This document shows positions 1 through 13,408 of a stretch of DNA of 64,000 nt, piece after piece. The notes under the pieces were generated by a model. That model was not told the DNA's origin. It worked only from the letters and a program-made list of their open reading frames with translations, and searched no databases. The position numbers were made by a program, and so were the translations under genes. How positions within the stretch are numbered: position 1 is the stretch's first letter; each line of letters opens with the position of its first letter. This DNA is from Taxillus chinensis (lineage: Eukaryota > Streptophyta > Magnoliopsida > Santalales > Loranthaceae): NCBI GenBank assembly GCA_023512835.1, contig CM042087.1, forward strand, positions 42,898,017 through 42,962,016, written 5' to 3'.

Positions 1-2155
1 TCTCGATTTTCAATACATTTTTTATATTCACTATGCAGAATTCATATCCACCAAAGCAATGGAAAATGGTTTTTCCGCCTCTTTTCAGTACCCCTCCTCC
101 TTTTCTACACTTTTTCCGTAGTAACCAAGCAGGGCCTTGGGGATTCTAGCAACGTAGCTCTCGTCAGACCACTGTACGCAAAGTTATGACCGTTTGAAGT
201 TTTCGTCAAAAATTACAGTCGATAGAACCCAAAAATTCATAAATTTGAGCGTGGGAGAGGTGATCGATGCCTGCTCGAGCAAAGGCTCAAGCTTGCCTCG
301 AGCAAAGGACTCGAGCGATGATCCAAAAGCGCGTCGAATCATGAAAAAAAATACTAATATGGCTTATTCCACATCAGCTAGATACGCAAAATTGACGCAA
401 CACCGATTGTACCTAACACTACTCTATTTATTTTAATAAAAAGTTATTAGGGATTTAAAATAATCACACACATAAAATATTTATTTTAAAATTTTAATAA
501 ATTTGTTAAGATTTTTAACTGTTGGACTATCTCACTTTTTATTCTTTATAAATAAATAATTAAATTTTAAAAAATATTATTACAACCAACTTTTCATTTC
601 TTTTTAAAATTTTAAATAATGATGATTACTGAAGAATTGCTATTTATTTTTTACATTTATATATCACATTTATTCTTTTTCTCTCACATGCATTAATAAA
701 TAAGTTAATAAAAATAAAATAAAATATTTTAATAAAATCACATAAATAAAAATAAAGAATGGTGTTAAAATTAAAATTATAAAATGAATTTTTAAATGTG
801 AAAAATTCTCCATATATCAATAAAAAAATAGTGTTGAAGATACGTAAGCTTTGTAAAAGTCATTTTAATTGTTTGAAAAAATTTTAGTAATAGCTTAGTA
901 AAGCACTATTATTTCTACACTTATAGTGGCGGTTTGTTTAAGTCATGGGTTTTCGTAATGATGAATTCATTGTTTCTAATTATTTTCGTATGATTACCAT
1001 CAAAGTTTTAGATAATTTTGTGCTTATAATTGAATTGAGTAAGCTAGGGCACTCATTATAGTTTCTTTAAATTTAACAATTTAAAATAATTAAAAGTATT
1101 TTTTATATTTTAATAACTTAAATAAATTTATTAATCTATTTATTTTAATTATTTAGGAGAGAAAAAGAAATAGAAAAATTAATGTGATTAGAGAAAATAT
1201 TTTTTTTAATAAATATAGTAAATAGCGTTATGTTAAATTTAAACCGTATATTTTGTTTTATTAAAATAAAAAAGTAATTATCATAAAGAGTTTACTACTG
1301 TTAAAATTTTAGTTAAAATAAAAAGTTTTAAAATATAATTTGTAGTTATTTTTGTTAAATTATCTATCCAAATTAACTAAAAAATACAAACAATGCTAGC
1401 TATATTTGTTTTAGACAAAACTGTGTGATGACATGGAAATAAAGGGAAATATGTATTGTTTAGCAGGGGGCAGTGTACGCGAGGAAGAGGAAAAGATGTA
1501 TGCTGAAATAAGCAAGTTGGGGGCAAGCGTGCTTGAGCAAAGCCGTACGTGGTGATCGAGCAAAGTAGGTTGATCGATGCAAGGTAGCGAAGTGTGCGAT
1601 TAAAGAAAAGCGTATGCAGTCGGGTGTTGTACGTGCACTACAAAATCGGCCCTGTTTGGCCGAAGCAACATGATCGAGATACAAAGTCGTGTTTATGCTT
1701 ATTTGGAAGTAAGAATAGCTTTGTTATGAAAAATAGTGTGGGGACATCATTTAAATTCCCGTACACATCATTTTAAAAGAAATTGAAGAGAGAAAAAGTC
1801 CCACGCTGCATGTATATCTATATGTACTGCTTGTGATTGGACGACGCTTAATTAATTTGATTTCTTCTCCATCCAGTGAGGTTGTCATACACGCCGCAGC
1901 ATGCGTCCGAGAATGCAAATTAAAAGAAGGAATGGTGAGAGACACCACGCACATGGCTTGGCTTGTTGATTTTACAAATCTTGATTTGAGCATGCATGTA
2001 CGGTAACGGTGTCGGTGTGTTGTTGGATCGGCATAGCATGACCCTTGACGTCCGCATATAGCGTAACGCAGCGTTCGACCCAGCGAGCAGCAGTACTGTT
2101 TGTATTCGGCTCTAATGTGCTGCATGCAGTGCACGGTCGACCCAACGCGTGCTTC

Positions 2156-2193
<38 letters not shown>

Positions 2194-3390
2194 GCCCTGT
2201 AGTATTGTACCTGTTCGCCGTACGTACGTTGGACATCTGCTCCATCTGAGAAGCGATACAGTATAACGAAATTAAAGAGAATAGCGTGCCGGGCTCCAAC
2301 AAAATCTGGAATTTTTAGCGTGTACTCCTCTCCTCCCAGTATTTTTATAAATTTTATTTTATTTTCTACTTGGGTTGGATTGAAGAACCATTTTATTTTC
2401 TTTCTAGCTTATTATTATAATTGTTCCTCAAAATTATAATTCAAATATAACTTAATATATATTCAATCCACTAAAAAAGAATGAACGGCCGCAGATATTA
2501 AGCGAGTGAAGATCAATAATTTTATTGTTGAGGCGATATTCCTCTCCGCATAAGTTGTAAGAATTTGATACAGGCTTTACATTGTATAGAATTATTTAAT
2601 AAAAACTATGAAATTTAATCGAAATTGTAATTGAATCCATAAATAAATTAAAAGTATTGATTTTATTTTATTATATTTTTATTTTTATTTTATTATATTA
2701 TGTAATTTAAAAAATTATCGCTACACTCTGCTCTCTGTGTCGCATTAACTCTACATGAGTATATATATTATCATAATATATCTAATTTCTACTAAACTTT
2801 TATTAATTTTAAATCAGTATACGATCGATTAATAGCGTATAATTTTTTAATTACATGAGTCATATTATAGATTATTAACAATAAAAATAATAACCTATGT
2901 AAGTAACACGTAATTTCACTAGTAACTTATTTGAGGCAAGGTTTGACTCCAGGAACCTCCATTGGAGAGATTTGAGCCCGCAAGCCCAATCTGGAGCTCG
3001 ATCAAGGCTCAAATTATGAGTTAACAAAAAAAAAAAAATCCTACTAGAACGCATAAGAAAAGACCAGTAAAACTTCTCATATCTAAAAGTTTTAGAGTCA
3101 TCAATAACCAAAAAAAAGTATTTGGATTAGTTGGATGTGACAGATCGAGGACTCAAGATTTAAAACTAGACTTGTAGTTCAATTAATATATAAATATAAA
3201 TATTTTTATTATGAAAATGTATGGAATATAAAAGTCTTAATTAATTTAATTTTCGTATTAGGCTCCTTAAATATTGCAACACGGACACACGACTTATTGT
3301 TATATTGAAATTTGGGTAGATCCAGTTTTTTTTTCTCCTTCTCTTCGGTGGTCACCGTTTTTTTTAACCACCACATAATGTAACGACGCC
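1..3390. other. AT-rich intergenic spacer, no gene seen
   Basis: I see no gene here. The sequence is mostly A/T runs with short GC-richer islands near 120-400 and 1470-1700. The first island has a 12-bp direct repeat, CTCGAGCAAAGG, near 273 and 297. A (TG)n microsatellite lies at about 2163-2192. The 2880-3110 stretch has a tRNA-promoter-like GGTTTGACTCC string and an A run, which could be a decayed SINE, but nothing confirms it. The ORFs of 60-180 codons in this region have no recognisable domain and look like chance frames. Confidence 0.6.
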
Positions 3391-3585
3391 GGCATGCGTC
3401 GTTGGTTCCCTCTAGTGAAAATTGCTGTGTTAATGCTCACGTTCGTTCCCTCTATTATGTTTTGTGAAAAATGTTGTGTTAATGCTCACGATTGTATAGC
3501 TTATTGTGCTCCGCATTCCACACGCTACTGTGCAGCGTCGTGGTCTGCATGGCGTGGAAACAGGGCGCTCGGTTTGTCTTTGTCC

Positions 3586-4441
3586 CAGGGCCGGCCCGAG
3601 GGGGAGGCGGCCGCCTAGGGCACCCATTAAAATCCAATAGAAAGGGGCACATTTTCGTCTGTGACTAGGGCATCACTCGACTCCGACCTCCATCCACCAC
3701 AGGCTGAGAGCGCACGAAAGACACTGGATGCGTTAGGCATCGCACCCACTGTCATATTGAAGCCATCTCTCTCATATGTGGCTTCACTGTCAGCTCACGC
3801 ATGGGAGCCGAGGGCACGATAGGAAGTCTATATACGTGTCTGCCTCTCTCCTTTTCACTTGCATTTTCCTATTGGGTACCAATATGGTCTTAGACTCTTA
3901 GGCATCAGGCTTAGAAAGAATACTTCTCTCTTTTTCTTTTTTTCCTTTTTCTTTTTTGAGTTGCCTTTGGTTCTTCTTTCAGTTTGTGTTCTCCTTTTTT
4001 TACAATAATAAACACATTTTTTAAAACAATAACAACAGCACTCGTCAATTTTATTTTTATTTAATTTGTTTTAAATTTATTAAGATAATTAATTAACTAA
4101 CAAGAACAAATGAACTAAGACAACGGTGAAATAAACAAGAAACGAATACAAAATATTAAAATTAGAGTAAATCTATAAAGTTTTAACTCAAATTACAATT
4201 TGTATTATCTAAGTTACAACATAAAGAACATTAAAAAAAGTATATTAGATTATCATACAAGTCAGATTACTTTTAAAATCAAATAAGTCAATTAATAATA
4301 TTGCAATTAGACGCATGTTTATCGTAAAAACTTTGAATCAATAAATCATCGTAATAATTAATTATGATTATATATATATAATAATATTATAAATTTCTCT
4401 AAGGGGTCATGGCCCGTCGGCCCCCATTACATCTGTCACTG
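3586..4441. mobile_element. Possible hAT-type transposon ends (two unmatched termini)
   Basis: A GC-rich string starting CAGGGCCGGCCCGAGGG at 3586 resembles the start of plant hAT-like elements. At 4441, read on the minus strand, the sequence starts CAGTGACAGATG followed by GGGGGCCGACGGGCCATG, the arrangement usual for another hAT-like terminus. The two ends do not match each other beyond CAG. The 8 bases outside each end (CTTTGTCC and GAAATAAT) are not a target duplication, so these are more likely two separate decayed fragments than one element. No transposase is visible. Confidence 0.3.
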
Positions 4442-6888
4442 GAAATAATAATATTGGGTCAATACAAAATGTGGTCTAATAATATTGTTCTCCCAAATAA
4501 GTTAGATGAAGTAAATATATGGTTGTAGTGTATTATATATTAGTATATATATTAAAGGAGCAGACTTCAGAAAATTTATTTTGAGTATTCAATATTTATT
4601 ATAAATTTAAATTTTTATATATTTAAAATTTTTCTAAATAGAAAATTAACAATTTAAATTTAAATTTCAGTTAAATATTAAATTATTATGAGTTAAAATC
4701 AAATTATGATAGAATTAAAAATAAAATAGAGGCAACTGCAAATTACCAGATTTATGGAGAACAAATTTATGGTCCATTATAAGTATATAATATATTGTAT
4801 TAACACATGTCACCACCAAAGACAAAAGACAGTTTAGAGAGAAGAGAGTCAAGCCGCTGACTGAGGAGTGAACGGGCGACAACGAACTCAACACTTAGTT
4901 CACAAGAGGGGAGAGAGTTGGGTCAAGAGGACAGTGGAGGCATCGTCCTTTACAAGAGGGGAGAGAGTTGGGTCACCTATAGCTGTGTACGATGCGGCTG
5001 CTGCAGTTGTTAGGATAAGTTTTGCGCGATGAATGAATTATATGGATCAGGTTTACTGTGGGTTAAAGTAATTTTTTTCTATTTGTTTAGTAAATTTTTA
5101 TTTCTATATTTTTATTTTTATTACTTCGTATAGTCTTAATATCACAAGAGCTCCCCTTTGCGAACCCATAAGAATATTAAATGTAATAATTGCTAACCCA
5201 AATAAAAATATATTTATAATTATTGTCAAATGTAATAATTGCCAAAACCCACATCCTATACAAATATAATTATTGTCAATCCATATTGATGCCCCTTTCA
5301 CCTTTGCTGCACATCCTGACCACAACGTAGCGTCACCTCTGTATATATATATATATGTAATTAGTATAAAATATTATTATAATTTTATTATTTGCCGAAT
5401 ATGTTATATACATTTTAAACTAAATTTGCTATCAAATTTATTACTTTAAAGTATAATATGTAATAAAAATATGTGAGATAAAATTCGATCGAATACCAAC
5501 AAAATTAAAATTTGCTATCAATACGTTATACACATTCGATTGAATATCTCATACCTTTGTTGCTATTGAATATTTTATCAAATACGAAATATCTATAACG
5601 AGTACACCTAACAAAGGAAATAAAATAAAATTAAATGCAGTCATGATTATTTATAAATAAGTTTATAATTATGTATTTTGCTTTATAATTATGAATATTT
5701 AATTATTTAATATATATTTAAATAGTATAAGTTATAAATTATAAGTTTATTTAAGTTTATTATATATTTATTTTGCTTTGACTTTAAGTATTATTTGTTG
5801 CTTTATATACCTCTGTTGCTATTAATATTTTGCTTTAATGATGTAATATTATAAGTTTATAATTATCTAAAATTATGAATTATAAATATTTATAACTAAG
5901 TTTTTATTTATGTATTTTGCTTTATGAATTATATTGAATTCATGGTAAATTAAAATTTAAAAATATTTTTGGTTTGATATGAGAAAAATATATTTAAAAA
6001 AGAAAAAAATAATAAGATCAATTAATAAAATAGAGAAAAATTAAAATAAAATATTTTTTTGAATTTCCTCATAAAATTAAATTCAAAAGTAAAAATAATT
6101 TTCAAAAAATAACTGTAAAATTTATCGTGTTTAAAATTATTTTTTTAATTTACATTATTATTGACTTAAAATAAATTAAATTTGCACCGCACCAAACACG
6201 CAGCATGCATCTACCAAACCCTGGGAAAAATAAAATCCTTGGTGAAATAAAGGGCGCTGCTATTCCACTCAACCCCAACCCCGCGTACAATAATTATATA
6301 TATAATTATTGTACTCTTTTGGGGGTCCAAGCTGTTTTGGCTGTTTATCACATGTTTACCACAACGTTTTGGGCTGTTTTGGGGCAAGAGCAAGACATGG
6401 TGTTGATTTTGGGGGGGTCCATGCTGCTACGCGATGATGTATAGTAAATTTTCGAGTCCCAACTTGGAGTAATTTGATGCTGATGTATGTGAACCATAGA
6501 TGGTTTTTTTTTTTTTTTACATAACTATATGCATATCAATTTATTTAAGGATGAAATATTTATAATGCATCCGTATACGGTCAATCCGATATAACCACCC
6601 GTCTAAATTTATTTATTGGCCCTAAATTGCGTGTTGAAGCATGCGGTGTGCAGGAGTTGTGACCCCATGGTCCCCATCCATCGGTTGCCTGAAATACGTG
6701 GTCACTGGTGCTGAAGCTGAACACACCGCGTCGGGTGGCATGCATCCACCGGCAGCTTAGTTTGAATTTTTTGAATGGGTGCTGGTGGCTTTGCAGATAC
6801 ACCCACACATGCAGACATTGGCAGCATCCATGCAGTGTGCTGCATCTGTCACATATGACATATATATATATATGTATAATGATGATGA

Positions 6889-6922
<34 letters not shown>

Positions 6923-8280
6923 CAACAAACCAGAAACGAGGAAAACGAGCAAAGAGAGAGCGCGACGGATGACAGACATGACTCCGCCCCATGCTGAGGG
7001 TACGTTAACCGGCGGGTTATGTTCTCACGTACTACACTTGAGTCTTGACCGTGACCATTTAATCGGGTATATGAAATTAAGGCTTGGTTGTTTCTGTATC
7101 CATACCTGATGTGATTCACACCTGTTGACAAGTCTATCCTATCCCAGGAAAAAAAAAAAGGTTCTTGTCACTCCGCCCGGGCTGCACGCCTGCACATCCC
7201 ACGTTTCGTTTATATTTGCATGTCCACTGAAAAACCAAATTAAATATACTTTTAGACAAGGACAAAAACAATGGTGTCCTTAATTAACGTTTCGTTTTCA
7301 CACTAAACCGAAAATGGCAATGATCAGACCCAAGTCAGAGTATCCCTGTGTATACCAGCTGCAACATAAGAATAATTCGTATATGTGTGTGTGTGTGTAG
7401 TTTTGATCACCATTGGTAAAACTTTAAAAAAAATAGTTGCCATTGAAAATTAATTTAAAATTTTTAATAATGATTTACTGTAATAAAAAAATCAATAACA
7501 AATGCGTGCTAAAGTTTAATGATTATTAATATATTTTCTTTATATATGTATCAACTAAATTTAACCTATTCTTTTTATTCATTAAGCTATTGAAGTTACT
7601 ATATATTGTTTTTAATTTAACCATGTAGACTTCTTCTTTTTGGTTACTTTGGGTGGTCAACATTTTCCATTAAATCAAGTGTCCAATAATTGTCAGCACC
7701 AGCTATTGTCTGCAACACAATCAAAAGCGACATAACTTCCCATACAAAGTTTCATGTGATGCCATTGTAATAGTAACCTGCTGATAGCTAGCTGTTATTA
7801 TAAATTAATTCTACCAAAGAAAAATGTGACCCCCATAATGTCCATATCAAAATTCATAACGTACGTATGCTTAATTTGAATGGTGCACGGGAACACTCCA
7901 ATTTTGATGCAGCATCTCCCCATGCATTAATAAATTTAAAATCTGGTTAAGTAAGAAGGAGATAAATGTGTGTCAATACAGATAGCACTGCCTTTTTCAT
8001 ATGAAAAGTCTTTGGGGTGAGCGCTAGCCATTAATTTGGTTTTTAAAAAGCACTGCCCCTTTTTCCATATCGTAACGGTATAAGTTTCAACGTGGAGCCC
8101 AATTTCTTTGTATCATTGGCCTACTAGTCTGATTAATTAATTATTGCGGCCAAGGCGTCACCACGTGTTGAGTTTTCAATCACATTTGGCTTCCAGCCCA
8201 ACAGTGTGGTGGTCCACAGTCTCACCTTTGACGGAGTTGATGGAACCAACGTTCAAAAGACGAAAACAGTTCAATCCCAA
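4442..8280. other. AT-rich intergenic spacer with microsatellites
   Basis: No gene is supported. There is a 24-bp direct repeat (4902-4925 and 4952-4975, spacing 50 bp), a TA/GAT microsatellite at about 6858-6922, and a short (TG)n at about 7384-7399. The stretch from 7630 to 8280 is less AT-biased, but I see no conserved coding frame. Overlapping ORFs at 6581-7131 on both strands are caused by the TA repeat. Confidence 0.6.
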
Positions 8281-8289
8281 TGACAACAA

Positions 8290-9030
8290 CTAGCGGCGGA
8301 CAACAAATATCCGCATTCGGTGATCCGTTTGCTATCCGTTCCGTTTTTTGTAATGGGGTGTGATTTTTAAATTTGACATATCGTGCAAGCAGAAACGTGT
8401 AGTGATAATAGATAGCAGAGTATCTCGTCTTGTTTAGTTTTAATAATTTTTATTTTTATTATTTAATTATTATTTACAATTTTTTATATTTAAAATGATA
8501 TTTATTATTATAAAATTAAATTATTTTTGATAATTTTTTTATTAAAAATGATGTCAAATTTTGATATAAGCCAAAATTATTCATATGAACATATCCAATT
8601 AATAAAAAGCGATACCAAAATGCAAACAAATAAAACCTTATTCGTAAACATATTAAATAACGAAATATCATACCACATGTATATATAATATGAGGTATAA
8701 TTTAAAATTTAATCTACCATTTATGCAGGGGCGTAAGGTTGTAATAGATTGATTTCACTCCTGATATGACTTAAATTACTTATGTTAGCTATTTTATGGA
8801 GTTTCTAGAAGACAAACTTGTCTTAATAGAAATCAATAGAGGCCACTAACGGAAAGCGGGTGGATGAAGCTTCCCCCGCCAACCTCGTCATAGGCCGGGG
8901 TATCTCGCCTCGCCTGCACATGAGGCGTGATACGATTTCAAAATTTTATTATTCACTTAGACGAGAGTGTGGTACGATTATAAATAAATTCTATCCCCTG
9001 CTAGGGCGAATAGCACTCCTAACGATAAAC
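8290..9030 (+). repeat. Copy A of a ~740-bp interspersed element
   Basis: This segment is clearly homologous over nearly its whole length to the minus strand of 33415-34165. Shared blocks are the GC-rich head with TATCCG/GCGG strings, an AT-rich middle, the string AAAATTTAATCTAC, TTGATTTC followed by CCTGATATGAC, GGATGAAGCTTC, and a tail ending near TAGCACTCCTAACG. No intact ORF spans it, so it looks like a non-autonomous element or fragment. The class is unknown: no terminal inverted repeat or poly-A tail settles it. Confidence 0.7.
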
Positions 9031-10500
9031 ATTTATGTGATGTCGTATGGATGAATTATTGTTGGATTATTTATTTAATATTGATAACTATTAAATATAT
9101 ATTAAATAATTTTCTTAATTTTTAAAAAATTATACAATATTCCTAAAAATGATAAATGAGCTGATATATAATATGTTTTTTTAAATTTTAAAATTCACTC
9201 CTATAAAATTTAATTATTCATTTTTTTAATAATAGTAGTCTCAACTTTTTTTCTCTACTATAATAAAAATATTAAATTTGATGCGGACTTATTCATATGC
9301 CTCTTCTTTCCGCACCATGCCACGTGTCATTCCTAAAAAACAGAAACTCATTACTGATGTGGCATCGCGTGTATCGTGAGATCAAATCACGTGACGCACA
9401 TCATCAGTAGATTAAGTACCTGTTCGAGACTCACGCGAGGTGTGACGTCGCGTATCTCAAGACCAATGGCAATGCCGCATCGTCGGAGCGCACGCTGGGT
9501 TGGTGTGACATTTGTTGTGAAATTTGATCCAAATGTATGTTATGTATATTAAATTTTATAGTGCTTTAAAATTTATTTTTATATGAATTTAATTGAACAT
9601 TTTTTAAATAAATAAATATAACGTTAATCTTTAATTTTTAAAATAAATACTAGTAATATAGTACAACAGTGAAAATTTATGATGTGACTTTTCTTCGGAT
9701 TTGGAGTGCTTAACGTGATGCATGGGACTTGCTTGTACGGATTGAAATCTCATGGAATATATTTACCCTTCGCTTGGTAAATGGTTGAAAACCAGTGAAA
9801 GAATTTAAGGTGAAATAAGGATATAAAGAAAATAGGTAAAAAAAATATAGAAAATATGATTGTTTGATTGGGATGGAAAAGATGTAGAAAATATAATTTT
9901 TATAATTTAATTTAAATAAGAATGATATTTAAAATATCAATATTATTTTTGCCTAAAAATATTTTCTATTGTTAAAAGGAAAATTTTGACAATGTACTTA
10001 TACGGTACATTTTTCACCCATTTTCTCCATGTTTTAAGTGAGAAAAGCTTGCACGAATTTTAAGAGCACTTTTAATCTCTTTTCTTTCCAAACAAGAAAA
10101 CAATATTAATCCACCTCTTTTCTTTCCTTCCGTAGACATTCCATACTTGCCAAGCAGAGGATTAGGTCTTGCATTGTGCAATTTGGGTTATCTGAAGCAT
10201 TAGATTTATTTCTAAGTATTCAAATTGTAATTTTATTTAACTAGTGAAATATCGTAGAAAACAGTATAATGATGCTTCAAGCTTGATATGACATCTCAAT
10301 CATAATTTAATGATTTAGATTATCTATATTACACCATATATTGATACTGACATTGCATTATAATTATCTAACGAAGTCATCAATTGAATTACACGACATG
10401 CGATGTGTTTGAGGCGTGAAACTATTAATTGCGTTTATAGTAGATGATGTGTTTAAATTGGTTTAATGAACTTTGGTTTCATTAATATTTTTATTTGTTA
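9031..10500. other. Intergenic spacer, no gene seen
   Basis: AT-rich sequence with a somewhat GC-richer block at 9300-9500 that repeats CACGTG/GCATCG-like strings (for example TGATGTGGCATCGCG). I find no coding frame with codon structure, no RNA gene and no clear transposon end. Confidence 0.5.
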
Positions 10501-10509
10501 ATTGTTGTA

Positions 10510-10935
10510 TTCGTAGAAGCTGATATGTTTAAATTGAATTGAGAAAAATATATGGTATTTCTGTTCGAGATATATAACATCGTTTTAAGAATTAAATTAA
10601 TATTGAAAAAATGGTTGTGATGAACCTTGGTTCGAGAAATATGACTTTGGTTGGAAAATTAATTTTAACTTAGGAAATAAAAATTTAGTTCAGGAAATAA
10701 CCATTTCTTGAACTGAAATTCATTAAAATAAATTAAACATCACTAGATATATGAATTTTTAGGTTTTATGAACCGTAATTTCTATTTCAAATTTCAAATG
10801 ACCATATCTTTGCACAGGAGACCATTTTGGGTCTATTTTTTTTATCTGTAGCTATCAACGAGACCTATAGCATTCAATGTTCAAACACCCAAAGAGGGTT
10901 TGTCGCTCTCAATATTTAAAAAATATACTAATCTG
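10510..10935 (-). repeat. Repeat with 21-bp minisatellite, copy 1
   Basis: Read on the minus strand, 10610-10735 holds about five degenerate units of 18-22 bp with the form AACCAAAGTCATATTTCTCG. On the plus strand beyond it (10740-10935) follow GAATTTTTAGGTTTTATGAAC, a GACCAT block and GAGGGTTTGTCGCTCTCAA. The same order is found on the minus strand of 13400-13900, so the two segments are inverted copies of one element. Copy 1 has fewer minisatellite units than copy 2. Confidence 0.65.
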
Positions 10936-13399
10936 TCTCTATTTTAAGATTTTATGCAAATTATTGTATTTTATCTGAATATGTTCCATCGATTTCTCAA
11001 CGTGCATATGTTTTTAGTATGTCAAATATGAGAGATACATTTTTTATGAAGTAACATACAACATGTTGTTCCGTGAAAATATTATAAACACGTGAAATAG
11101 TACTTAGCTTCCATAAATAAAACTATGTTATGAATTGAAGTTCTTCAAACCAATTTAAATGTTATCATATTTCTCTCATCCAACAGTGTATTATTATCAT
11201 ACAATGTGAATTGATTTTTTAGTCACATTGGAGGCTTTACTGGAATATATGATATATATGCTGGACCGATACTTAAATCTAATTTTAATTTCGATAAAAA
11301 CATTTTCTATAATATATTTAGGTATTACATGACATCTCTCTGTACCTACCACCGCTATTTTTAAAAAAGTCATATCCGGGTGACGTGAATTCGATTCTTG
11401 GAGCCAATGCTTTTTCCGTTCTTTTGCTGGCCACGTTCACGTCACATGCCTCAATCGGCTCCTTTCTTCCATTTTACGTGCCCAGGCCAGCAACTTGGCT
11501 GACGTCGCTGCCAGTCAAGTCACCTCCAACGATTCATTTGCTTTTGTAAATGTTAAAATTTTCAAATAATTAATACTCGGTGATTCAGACTATACGTTTA
11601 TCCCTGCAATATCTCACGTATTATATAATACAATTCCTCAAGTATAGTTAAATCTGTTATTAATGATGCGTATTAATTAAAGTTTTCAGTGAAATAATAA
11701 TTAATATAGCGATAATATAGTCAAATAAAAACTATATATATAACAGTTCAAATAATACTTTAAAAAAATAGTTCAAATAATAAAAAAAAACTAGATCATA
11801 AAATACTTTAAGATATTACATGACAATTATACGAAGTATATGAAGTGAAATGCCTTATCAATAATTTGAACCTATGTAATAATAATAATAATATAAATAA
11901 ATAATATTTTTATTATATGTCACATATGATATTGTACGTCAAGATATAATTAGTTATATTCGATCATGTGACAATATGTGTTGAAGTTAGTGTTCATCTA
12001 ATTTTTTATTCGATTTATTATTTCAATATACAGTAGCTGTTACTATAATTATTGGTTATTGGGTATTTCACATCTACACGCGTACATGTAAATATGCTTA
12101 AAGTGAGTATTAGAAAATAGAAATGCAATCGGGGGTCATGTATATATACCATCAACCGAAACTTGGGTCCAAACTCCAAGCTAATTATCGGTGTTTCTTT
12201 AGCTCAGTAACTTGACAATTTTTGCTAACTCATATTAATTAAGAAAGTAAAAAATTATTTTTACGATAAAAATAATATCATAATTAATTTATAAAAATTC
12301 TCAAAATAAAATTTTCAAAAGTAAATAAAATATTTAAAATATCAAAATCAAATTTATTCATCTCTGATAAATGTCAAAAAAAGTTTAAAATATATCAAAC
12401 AAATTTAAAATAAAACATTGTCATTTAAGACATATTATTAGTCATATTTAAATATTAAAGAATAATATATTAAAATCTATTATCTGTTTTAATGTAATAA
12501 TTATTTTTGAGTATAAAAAATATAAAATTAAAAATAATAATATATTATTTTCATTCAAAATAATTTTTTTATTTTTAACTTTTTATATTCAAAAATAATC
12601 ATTATACTTTAAAAACGAAAACATAAAACATCCCAATCCAATATACTTAACTTCTCAAAAATCACAACTTGTAAGATTATTTTTTGTTAAGGTAATTAAT
12701 AATAAAATCAAAAGCAGCATGGATATCGTTTTATTCGTTTATCATCGAGCTTGGAATTGTTTACATTGTAGTTTATATTTGAATTTTACACATACCATTG
12801 GATCGTAAACTTCACGGTAGTCACACAAGCAACATATATCCCTGACTACAAGCCGACGACGACATGTCGCCCCTAGTTATTCAAATTGAATTCTTTTCCA
12901 TCTAAACATGTACTTTTTTATTAATAAATAAATAGACATTAAATGAATAATAATATATATATAAAATAATCAAACAATTAAAATATGCTACTGATTTGTC
13001 AGACAGCTGCGTACTTAGTTTTGACTTTTCATCGATTATGGTTCACCAAAATTTGTACCGGAATAAATATTACACTCTGCGTCATAAAAATATGCAGTGG
13101 CAAAAATAAAACGACATTTAAATAAGTTTAATTCGGAAAATATTTGTACTGTAAAAAAACTTCAGTACTATTTTACATATTAAATATGTCATTTTTTGTG
13201 AAATAATATGTTGTACGTTACTTGACGGGAGTGTATTGTGTACAAAGATCCAAAAAAATTGATGTACTAAAAAAATACAATAACTGGATAAAACTAAGAA
13301 TTTAAAGATGAAATAGTGTATTTTTTTAAAAATTAAAAAAAAAAAACCCCCCCCAATTTAAATACAACACCCCCCCAAAAAAAAAAACCCCCCCCACCC
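10936..13399. other. AT-rich spacer between the inverted minisatellite repeats
   Basis: No gene is seen. The region is mostly A/T with a few GC-richer words, and a block at 11375-11520 has CACGTCAC/TGACGTC motifs. Nothing resembles a transposase or polyprotein, so the flanking inverted repeats are not obviously the ends of one autonomous element. Confidence 0.5.
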
Positions 13400-13408
13400 C
13401 CCCCCCCC
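13335..13408. repeat. Alternating poly-A / poly-C low-complexity tract
   Basis: Runs of A (12), C (8), then C (7), A (11), C (8) and C (12) alternate within about 75 bp, broken only by ATTTAAATACAAC and single bases. The tract abuts the end of minisatellite repeat copy 2. Such homopolymer stacks are error-prone in sequencing, so the exact lengths are not reliable. Confidence 0.7.

Noticed and set aside
1751..2302. 183-codon minus-strand ORF
   Set aside because: It runs through a (TG)n microsatellite read as a His-Thr repeat and has no domain, so it is probably a chance frame.
3586..4441. A single intact hAT transposon
   Set aside because: The two ends do not match beyond CAG and there is no 8-bp target duplication.
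6581..7109. Overlapping ORFs of 132 and 133 codons on both strands
   Set aside because: Both depend on the TA microsatellite encoding Ile-Tyr repeats; no sign of coding constraint.
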